From Enoplosus armatus (taxonomy: Eukaryota; Chordata; Actinopteri; Centrarchiformes; Enoplosidae), in NCBI RefSeq assembly GCF_043641665.1, contig NC_092194.1, forward strand, positions 1,614,116 through 1,678,115: a stretch of DNA of 64,000 nucleotides. The letters are read 5' to 3'. Position 1 is the stretch's first letter. Each line of letters opens with the position of its first letter. Positions 57,320 to 64,000 of the stretch are shown in pieces. Both the position numbers and the translations under genes were made by a program. The notes beneath the pieces are model-generated. The model was not told the DNA's origin and did not search any database. It saw only the letters and a program-made list of their open reading frames with translations.

Positions 57320-57450
57320 TCCCCTCCGTCACGTCTTTTCTTCCTCTTTTTCCTTAAAGATGCCTGCGTGATGAAAGGCTGCGGCCCTCGCCCTCGCCTT
57401 ATCACTGTCTTTTAGAGCTTGTGAAAACTTGGCGGCACCTCAGCTTTTTA

Positions 57451-57472
57451 GAGAGAGAGAGAGAGAGAGAGG
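57451..57472. repeat. (GA)n microsatellite
   Basis: Eleven GA units. Confidence 0.96.
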
Positions 57473-57489
57473 GGAGAAAGAGAGAAGAG

Positions 57490-57780
57490 AAATAGCGTTG
57501 GGGATTATGGTTCTGAGGACAAACCTGGCTATTCACACTTGGCATTAGCAAGACAGCCCGGGTACAAGAAGGATATTTTTTATTCCCTTCAATTTAACTT
57601 TAATTACTCAAATCTCGGCGAGGGCACACAAGAAAAGCCCAGGCATTTGTGTCTGGGAGATTAGCAGACTGCCCTGCCAAGTCCTCGCCGGCGCTGCATC
57701 GTTAGATAGAATTCAAATTCAAATCCAGGCTAAAGACAGTGCAGCTGTCACCCCCCTGGCCTGAAAACCCCCTGGATCAG
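57490..57780. promoter_or_regulatory. Candidate conserved non-coding block
   Basis: About 290 bases of unique sequence, including GGGGATTATGGTTC, TTTAACTTTAATTACTC, TTAGATAGAATTC and CAAATTCAAATCC, with homeodomain and GATA-like cores. No frame or repeat family. Confidence 0.36.
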
Positions 57781-57897
57781 GAACGAGCTGTCCTCCCTCC
57801 TCCCTGCTTTCCCCAGGAGAAACCTAATCCTGCCTCCCTCTCTTCCTCTCTTCCCCGTCGCTCTCGCTCTCTCGCTCTCTCTCTCTCTCATGACTGT

Positions 57898-57970
57898 GAC
57901 AGCTAAAATAAAGCCATTAAAGCCTCCCTGAAATAATTAGTAATTAAAAATAAAATAAATAAATTTTTAA
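57898..57970. promoter_or_regulatory. Short A/T-rich candidate regulatory block
   Basis: AGCCATTAAAGCC, GAAATAATTAGTAATT and AAATAAATAAATTTTT form a compact A/T-rich cluster of TAATTA cores after a TC tract. Confidence 0.3.
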
Positions 57971-58035
57971 AAAAAGTGGGTCCTTTTTTTGTGTTTCTCT
58001 GGCATCTTTCCTCAGGCTGGGAGTTGTGGGGGAGT

Positions 58036-58052
58036 GGGGGGGGGGGGGGGGG
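58036..58052. repeat. Poly-G tract, 17 bases
   Basis: Uninterrupted G run. Confidence 0.97.
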
Positions 58053-58099
58053 TGGCGTTTGCAGGTGTCAAGGGTGATGAAGTGTGGACATATCAGGTT

Positions 58100-58310
58100 T
58101 AAACAACCGCTTCCCGCCGCCCCCCTCCACGCCTCCTCCCAGCTCTCGGGGAAAACTTGCCGGGCTCTCCTCTTCCCCGGCGGAAGTTTGACGGCGCGCC
58201 CCCTAAATTCCTGCGTCTCCGGTGATGTGCGATACCGCGAGTCTTCATCGGGGGACTTGCTTAATCTCGTCAGCGAAGGACTCAACGGGAGGGCGTCTCG
58301 CGCGACACCG
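58100..58310. other. CpG-rich segment
   Basis: The densest CpG stretch in the window, with GGCGCGCC at 58193-58200 and many CG steps. The 165-codon plus frame across it (58026-58523) is unsupported: it opens beside a poly-G, and a minus frame covers the same DNA. Confidence 0.45.
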
Positions 58311-58329
58311 AAATCCCCCCCCCCCTCCC

Positions 58330-58520
58330 CCTCCCCCGCTAGGTTGTTCGCCTTTCACCCGCAATTGACTTTGCGAACACCTGCAATGTCTTTGATAAGT
58401 AGCTCGCCTTATCTCCTTTGGGGAGAGCAGACCCCATTATTGCGGGTTCGGGGCCAGATACCCCCGTTGTGCCGCGGGCCGCGAACGATAATCCACGCTG
58501 CCACACCGCCGAAATCCTGG
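58330..58520. promoter_or_regulatory. Candidate conserved non-coding block
   Basis: Unique sequence with CCGCAATTGAC, CTTTGATAAGTAG, GCCTTATCTCC (two opposed GATA cores), CCATTATTGCGGG and GATAATCCACG. Confidence 0.3.
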
Positions 58521-58859
58521 TAAAGTGATCCTAAATTGACAAAACCCCTGGATCTTGTGGACTAGGTTAAGCCTCGCCTATTAGCGCTTACAGTAGCTCG
58601 GGATAAGGGTTCGTCAGCCTCGTGCCACTCCTGAGAAACGTCACCAGCAATGCCGGTCCTTTCCCCCGTTATCTCCTTCTTTTAATCCCCCCGCAGACAC
58701 AGCAACGCAAAGAGGGGCAAAGAGTTCACCATCCCTCTCCCCGCTCAACGCCTTTAGGTAATTTCTTCATAAAGTCATGCAGGCTGGTGCCTGCGGAAAA
58801 AAAAAAATAGAAACACTGCGTCGGGCCATAATATCGGCGCGCTGCGGTGCTGCAACTGG

Positions 58860-58984
58860 TTATTCCACTGGCCCAGAGTCCATGAGAGCGGTAATTGATT
58901 GGCGTGATGGAATTAAGAGGGGACTTGCCGTGCCGTGAGAGAGAGAGCTGGCACGGGCCTAACGCGCTAAATATCTGGCACGGC

Positions 58985-59016
<32 letters not shown>

Positions 59017-59160
59017 GCATCTGATCATGATTTCAAAGGACTCGGACCTGGACTTGATTAAAAACCGCCGTAGCCCAGATAAAGGGCCCGCGAGGCCCCC
59101 GAAGGCATCCGCGGAGATGCCAGTGAGGGGAGCCACAGTGAGTAACAGCAGCGCTGGATG
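58860..59160. promoter_or_regulatory. Candidate conserved non-coding block interrupted by (AGCC)n
   Basis: Includes GGTAATTGATTGGCG, GGAATTAAGAGG, TGATCATGATTTC and GATTAAAAACCG. A tetranucleotide repeat cuts it in two. Homeodomain and TGAT-type cores, no supported frame. Confidence 0.32.
58986..59017. repeat. (AGCC)n microsatellite
   Basis: Seven to eight AGCC units. Confidence 0.96.
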
Positions 59161-59454
59161 AAGTCATGGCACGCCAGCCTAATTACAGGTCCACTTAAAG
59201 GGGGGGGCTTGTTTCTAAACCAGCCAGTCAGATGTTGTCTGGGAGGACGCGGGCAGACTAGGGGCTGTATGCCTCTCTTGCGGAGGTACGCCCACCCCCC
59301 CCCACACCCCCCCCCCCCGCCCCCTTTCTGCGAGAACTCGTATGAAAATGGCAAATGAAACTGTGGAAAACGGAGAAAAGTCTAGACCTCCTGGAGGAGT
59401 TTGCTTGCTTGCCTTCCTCGCTGAGCTCTAACAAGCCGCGAGAGCCAAGTTAAT

Positions 59455-59505
59455 AACCCCCCCCTCCCTCCCTCCCTCCCTTCCTTCCATCCATCCATCC
59501 TTCCT
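59455..59505. repeat. (CCCT)n-(TTCC)n-(ATCC)n microsatellite
   Basis: Related tetranucleotides change along one tract. Confidence 0.93.
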
Positions 59506-59584
59506 ATCACCAGCTTTCCCATCGTCCCTCCTCGCACCCCGCCCTCATCACCCTCTCATCCCTCTCTCCCAGCCTGCTCTGGCC

Positions 59585-59750
59585 TTAAGGGAGGGGGATA
59601 GCGATTAATATCTGCCTAACTTGTTACCTAATTCATTATGGAATAGCAGTTAATTTGATTTGATATTATTTTAATAAAAGTCTGTAATATATTAGATTGT
59701 TTCAGGCTATCAAAATCATTTTCCAATTATTACGGTTACTCAAGCAAGTC
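59585..59750. promoter_or_regulatory. Candidate conserved non-coding block
   Basis: A/T-rich unique sequence with GCGATTAATATC, CCTAATTCATTATGG, GCAGTTAATTTGATTTG, TTTTAATAAAAG and CCAATTATTACGG. Among the densest TAAT runs in the window, and it contains no open frame. Confidence 0.38.
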
Positions 59751-59854
59751 CAGCCCCCCCCACCACCCCCCCCACCACCACCCCTTTGTGGCAGCTGGTC
59801 TGACTGCTGTGAATACATTAGCTGCTACAACTCCATCACGCCGATTGAAGGGGG

Positions 59855-59869
59855 ATATATATATATATA

Positions 59870-59939
<70 letters not shown>
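59855..59939. repeat. (AT)n-(TG)n compound microsatellite
   Basis: About 75 bases of AT with short interruptions near 59870-59877, ending in TG units. Able to form a cruciform. Confidence 0.97.
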
Positions 59940-60245
59940 TTGCATGATTACACCCCAGATGCTATTGGTGCTATGGATCCACACCTCCAATAGATTGGAG
60001 TGTGACTGGCTCAGCAAGGTGTCCTAAATGGGCTCGATCGAGCCCTCGCGAGGAGGAGCGATGAAATGAATCCGGGGAGATCGGAATTTTTTATTATTTT
60101 TTTTTTTCTCTTTCTTTCGGTTGCTGATGGCCGCACGCTAGTGTTTGGGCTCTCCGTTAATTAGTAACACGCTTCAGCAACCCTGCCCTTTTCCGAGGCA
60201 TCAAGGCACAGTGGGCTTCGGCTCAGACGGACGTGATCTAAGCAA

Positions 60246-60259
60246 CCCCCCCCCCCCCC
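60246..60259. repeat. Poly-C tract, 14 bases
   Basis: Uninterrupted C run. Confidence 0.96.
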
Positions 60260-60921
60260 GCCACCCCCATCCCCATCCCTGTACACACACACACGCACAC
60301 CTCGCCTGCCTTTGAAAGCTACCGCAGAACATAGAGACACCCGACTCGCCGTCACATCTCAAATACTTGCTTTTTTTCTTTTTTAAAGGGGAACAACACC
60401 TTATAAATCGCAGCGTGATGATGGATCTGCTGTTTGTAAGCCTTTCATTTCCAGCACCTGTGTGTCCTCACTTCAACCCGTAGATGTGCGTGGATCCTCG
60501 GGGGGGGGGGTTAAAAGGGTTAGGGTCGAGGTCATAACTTGCGTCCCAATGTAAAGAAATGCGTAAAAAGAAGATGCTGAGGTTTGGGGACTGTCATACG
60601 TAAGAGTGATTCATTTAGCTTGCAGTGTAGCTAATAGGATGAAGGAGAGGTTCACACACGGGTTTGACTGACACAACAGGCCCTCCGCTCCCTCCCCGGG
60701 GTGGGGTGGGTTGGTGGGTGGGGTGCCGCATACGTGTGGGTTCGCTCTTACGTAAGGACGACAAAAAAGTGAGTTGCCTGGATTCCTGTTTAACCGCCCG
60801 TTTAACCCACTGACTTGTCAAAGATCGCTCCAAAGCTGCCGCCACAATGGCGCAATTCATGTCCACTCGCGGAGCGTTTCCTCCTGCAGTCAATGGGGTG
60901 GGGGGAAAACTTCCAAAGAAG
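60260..60921. other. Unassigned sequence
   Basis: No gene found. GGTTAGGG occurs once near 60518. G-rich stretches lie at 60500-60510 and 60698-60725. Confidence 0.5.
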
Positions 60922-60943
60922 AAAAAAAAAAAAAAAAAAAAAA
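60922..60943. repeat. Poly-A tract, 22 bases
   Basis: Uninterrupted A run. Confidence 0.97.
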
Positions 60944-60949
60944 CCCCGC

Positions 60950-61060
60950 CTCCACGTCCGTAATTACCGGGCCGCGCACTCAATTACACCCGGCTGCAGC
61001 AGCGGCAGGCCAGGTTGACACCGACGGCTTTTATTTGACCACAGACAGGTTGTTTTTTTT
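60950..61060. promoter_or_regulatory. Candidate conserved non-coding block
   Basis: GTCCGTAATTACCGGG, CTCAATTACACC and TTTTATTTGACC lie in otherwise G/C-rich unique DNA. Confidence 0.25.
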
Positions 61061-61289
61061 CCGTTTTTCTCACCGCCCTGTCCGGCGGGCTCTGATGCCT
61101 GTGCCAAAAGGGCGCCCCCCCCACACCTCCCCCCCTAACCCGGGGCACTCGCTCAGGGCCCGGCCCAGGTTTCACAAGTTCCACCTCTCTGAGGCTCATA
61201 ACTCAGCTTTGACAAGCGGTTGGCATCCTCCCAGAGACATACCGATCTCTCTGCCAATGTATGCAAACCGCTCTTGCCTTGAGAGTTTT

Positions 61290-61371
61290 TCTTCTTCTTC
61301 TTCTTCTTCTTCTTCTTCGTCTTCTCCATACCATGACAATGGAGTTCACTTTTTTTTTTTTTTTTTTTTTT
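61290..61371. repeat. (TTC)n and poly-T (22)
   Basis: TTC units at 61290-61326 and T at 61350-61371. The hydrophobic or serine-rich open frames here are by-products. Confidence 0.96.
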
Positions 61372-61419
61372 AAATGCCCTACTTTTTATCTCTTATTGCA
61401 TTCGCGTAACCGCCCCCTT

Positions 61420-61424
<5 letters not shown>

Positions 61425-61458
<34 letters not shown>
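61425..61458. repeat. (TC)n microsatellite
   Basis: About 17 TC units. Confidence 0.96.
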
Positions 61459-61461
<3 letters not shown>

Positions 61462-61758
61462 GCAGTCACAGTGTTATCATGATTTATAGAAGAGTCCATT
61501 TTGTTTTCAGTTCCGAGACGCTCAAATCAAAGCACCATTGCGGTGCTTTATCTTGGTTTATTGGAAGCCACTGCACACTCCCCTCCTGGTCAGTTAAACG
61601 TATTTAAGTGTATATTTAGATAGAGAAATTGTCTCAGAGCCGCAGATTTCATTGTTTTTCCGTGTCAGTGATGAATCTCTCTTTTTTGAGAGTTGCTCGC
61701 AGAGAGACGAAGAAAAATGCCGGGCCCGGCTGCACTGTTATTTCCTCTGAAGAGGCAC

Positions 61759-61794
61759 AAAAAAAAAAAAAAACAGAGAGAGAGAGAGAGAGAG
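61759..61794. repeat. Poly-A then (GA)n
   Basis: A run 61759-61773, GA 61775-61794. Confidence 0.95.
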
Positions 61795-62388
61795 AAGGCG
61801 CTCACAGTAAGAAAAAGGGACAGACTCAAAAGAATCTGATTACTCTACCTTGCTTTGAAAGTACACCAGCTGCAGCACATTCACCATTGTGGTTTGACAT
61901 TTAATTAACATGTCAAAAAATATTTTGGTCATTATTTCAAGCCACCCCACACCCCCCCCCCCCCTCTCCGGTGGTATTTGCCCACAAGCCTGGAATGTTC
62001 CCAACCTTCTCCACTGGCTGCGAGGACGCGACGAGAGGTCGCCGGGAAAAAACTTGTCCCGCAGACCCGAAAAGCGCACTACGGAACACGCCGTTTGGAG
62101 GGGGTTTATATGCAAAGCGAGGTGACGACAAGGCGTGCTTATGTTGTTAAGTGTTTCGGAATCGCGCCCCACCCACCCCCTCTCCTGCACGCCCAACTCA
62201 GGAAGACACACACAAAAAAAACACACACAAACACACACACACACAATACACAGGAAAACATGAAAACCCACCTTTGTCTAAATCAGGTAACAATACCTTG
62301 CTGTCTGTCAGGCCGGCAACAAAAGCCTTTAAGGTGCACCCCGCTGTTTCTGCGTCTAAGATTCTCGGGGGGGGGGGCGCCTGTACGG
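61795..62388. other. Unassigned sequence with poly-C and (CA)n
   Basis: C run 61952-61964 and interrupted CA 62219-62245. No gene found. Confidence 0.5.
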
Positions 62389-62389
62389 G

Positions 62390-62550
62390 CGGATGACGTC
62401 CCATGATTTATGCCGCGAGGACACGGTATAATAGAACAATGGCCAGAGTCCTTCCATAGAATAAAGAGGGGCTGCAGGAGAGCCGCTGCGCGGCGAGAGG
62501 CCGTCACTTATTGCAGGTAACGTGAATGAAAGGTATACAATACCTTTGTG
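62390..62550. promoter_or_regulatory. Candidate regulatory block with SOX-type core and 8-bp palindrome
   Basis: AGAACAATGGCC (SOX-type ACAATGG), CCATAGAATAAAGAGG and a perfect hairpin AAAGGTAT-ACA-ATACCTTT (about 62529-62547). No supported frame. Confidence 0.33.
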
Positions 62551-62555
62551 AGGGT

Positions 62556-62568
62556 GGGGGGGGGGGGG
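62556..62568. repeat. Poly-G tract, 13 bases
   Basis: Uninterrupted G run directly after the palindrome. Confidence 0.95.
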
Positions 62569-62895
62569 TTTGGTGGTCATCAACACAGCCCTCGATGTGA
62601 AGGCCCCACGAGAAGTCAAGCGAAGTCCGTTGCGCTTACAGCGGGGGGAAAAGCACATGATTTCAGATGAATGAGACGAGCACCAACCTGAATACCCGAA
62701 ATGACACATATTCAGCAAACACACACACACACACCCCTCACACCAAACACACAGGGGAGCAGGGAGCAGGGAGCGGGGGGAGAGAGGGGGGGGGTGCTGT
62801 TTTCAAATTCAGCCCACTTCTTTGGTCACCACAACTTTTGAGTTTAACCTCCATCTGACTTCGACGCAGGCCTTTTTAACTGCGACCAGGGGCAC

Positions 62896-62906
62896 TGTGT
62901 GTGTGT

Positions 62907-62937
<31 letters not shown>

Positions 62938-62938
62938 C
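62896..62938. repeat. (TG)n microsatellite
   Basis: About 21 TG units with one CTG break. Confidence 0.97.
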
Positions 62939-63079
62939 TTCCTTGCACCCGGCGCATTAAAAAAAACCTTCCCTCTTATGTTCTGGGAGATTGAAAGTGT
63001 CCAGCGTTTTATTCAAATGACACGCTGCCTCACCGGGTGCCTCTTTTCTCTCTCTCTCTCCTCTCTATCTCCTCTTCCC

Positions 63080-63284
63080 CCTCCTTCACATTATTTTTTG
63101 AAGACAACTGCAGGCTGGAGGATAAGAATCCCGGTTGCGAGTGCTTGCCGGCACTTCCTCCTCGGCCCTGATTTGAATAAAGAGCTTTGAAATTAAGTGG
63201 ACAGGCCCCGTCAGAGAAGCAGCGGTGCGCCTTTAAGAAAGCCACCGAGCCCGGGTAAATTATTTTGATTGACGGTACCAGGAC
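63080..63284. promoter_or_regulatory. Candidate conserved non-coding block
   Basis: ACATTATTTTTTGAAG, CTGATTTGAATAAAG, GAAATTAAGTGG and GGGTAAATTATTTTGATTGACG. Unique A/T-rich cores, bounded by poly-T and a TG array. Confidence 0.34.
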
Positions 63285-63296
63285 TTTTTTTTTTTT

Positions 63297-63340
<44 letters not shown>
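63285..63340. repeat. Poly-T (17) then (TG)n
   Basis: T 63285-63301 directly followed by TG to 63340. Confidence 0.97.
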
Positions 63341-63346
<6 letters not shown>

Positions 63347-63548
63347 CTGGCTGATTTAATTGCGAGTGCCAGGGGGCATCTTCAGGGGCCAGGTACCGGC
63401 GTACCCGTTTGATCTCCTCAAGCCGTCTCCCGGTGGTACCGGCTACCCGGGCACCGAGGGCCAGAGGGCAGACGAACAAAGGCAACTCTGTGTCTGTGAG
63501 CCTCTCTCCCCTTCGCCTCCTCTGAAATAGAGAGGGGGGAGAGAGAGA

Positions 63549-63564
63549 GGGGGGGGGGGGGGGG
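63549..63564. repeat. Poly-G tract, 16 bases
   Basis: Uninterrupted G run after GA units. Confidence 0.97.
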
Positions 63565-63767
63565 AAGAAAACAAAGCTGTGGAATGGGCAGCCAAAAGTG
63601 TGAAAATGGATTTCCAAGCTCATTTGATGTTAAGTCTTTAGTGTCAAGAGTGGTATATTCATTGATAAAGAGAAGATGGAGGGGAGGGGAGGGGGGGGGG
63701 TTGCAGGGGGAGGGAGAGCAAGAGAGTAAAGGCAAAGAGAGCGAGAGCATCTTCTGACAAACAGCCC

Positions 63768-63791
63768 TTTTTTTTTTTTTTTTTTTTTTTT
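63768..63791. repeat. Poly-T tract, 24 bases
   Basis: Uninterrupted T run. Confidence 0.97.
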
Positions 63792-63945
63792 AAGTTCCTG
63801 GATGGAGGAGAGGTGTGGACTGGGTTTCAAACGGGAGGGAGGATTAGGGAGATGGGGCTTAATGAGAAAAGGATCCCCAGTCAATGGACAGGCCCTGTCA
63901 AAAAAAGAAGAAGCCAATACTCACTCCAGAAAAAGCCGAGCGGCA

Positions 63946-63966
63946 AACACACACACACACACACAC
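63946..63966. repeat. (CA)n microsatellite at the window end
   Basis: About ten CA units, with 34 unremarkable bases to the window edge. Confidence 0.96.
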
Positions 63967-64000
63967 CTCTCCAGACCAGAACGGTTCTCCTTAAATCCCA

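Noticed and set aside
58026..58523. 165-codon plus frame in CpG-rich DNA
   Set aside because: G/C-rich DNA has few stops; a minus-strand frame covers the same DNA and neither shows a domain.
60774..61373. 199-codon plus frame
   Set aside because: Crosses poly-A, a TTC repeat and poly-T; no protein family recognised.
63030..63623. 197-codon minus frame
   Set aside because: Includes the TG array read as THTHTH and poly-T read as KKKK; no domain.

Overview
This window looks like non-coding DNA from the nuclear genome of a teleost fish, probably a percomorph. Three things point there. The DNA is packed with long CA/TG, GA/CT and TA microsatellites. It carries dispersed repeats that I recognise from memory as common teleost families. 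It has no compact gene layout, no operon-like spacing and no long open frame that is not low complexity. I found no complete protein-coding gene, no exon I can defend, no tRNA or rRNA gene and no CRISPR array. The species cannot be read from the sequence.

Layout. 1-10 kb is mostly unassigned sequence, with a broken Ty3/Gypsy-like gag remnant near 1.55 kb and a candidate regulatory block at 4.24-4.63 kb. 10-16 kb holds pieces of a dispersed repeat, further candidate regulatory blocks, a 23-bp-arm inverted repeat around a nested CCAAT palindrome (14.1-14.5 kb), and six alternating TG/CA arrays (14.6-15.3 kb). 16-22 kb contains a solo LTR with a perfect 5-bp target duplication, other dispersed repeats, a cluster of GATA motifs, and a 552-bp MITE bounded by TTAA (21.4-22.0 kb). 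22-39 kb is microsatellite-rich, with short unique A/T-rich blocks between the arrays. 37.9-50 kb is the transposon graveyard: an interstitial telomere repeat, a probable LTR, two LINE reverse-transcriptase tails, a second solo LTR and several teleost dispersed repeats. 50-64 kb returns to alternating unique blocks and simple repeats, with a Penelope/hammerhead-like motif at 55.7 kb.

The unique blocks carry homeodomain, GATA, POU and SOX-type core motifs and have few repeats. The pattern fits a gene desert or large intron near a developmental gene, with conserved non-coding elements among decaying transposons. That is inference from composition only, because no alignment was possible.

The most unusual global feature is 35 poly-G or poly-C runs of at least 12 bases in 64 kb, more than the poly-A/T runs of the same size. 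I found no convincing new coding system. The items most worth checking are the MITE, the two solo LTRs, the hammerhead-like motif, the nested inverted repeat, the TG/CA cluster and the unique block at 53.5-53.9 kb.
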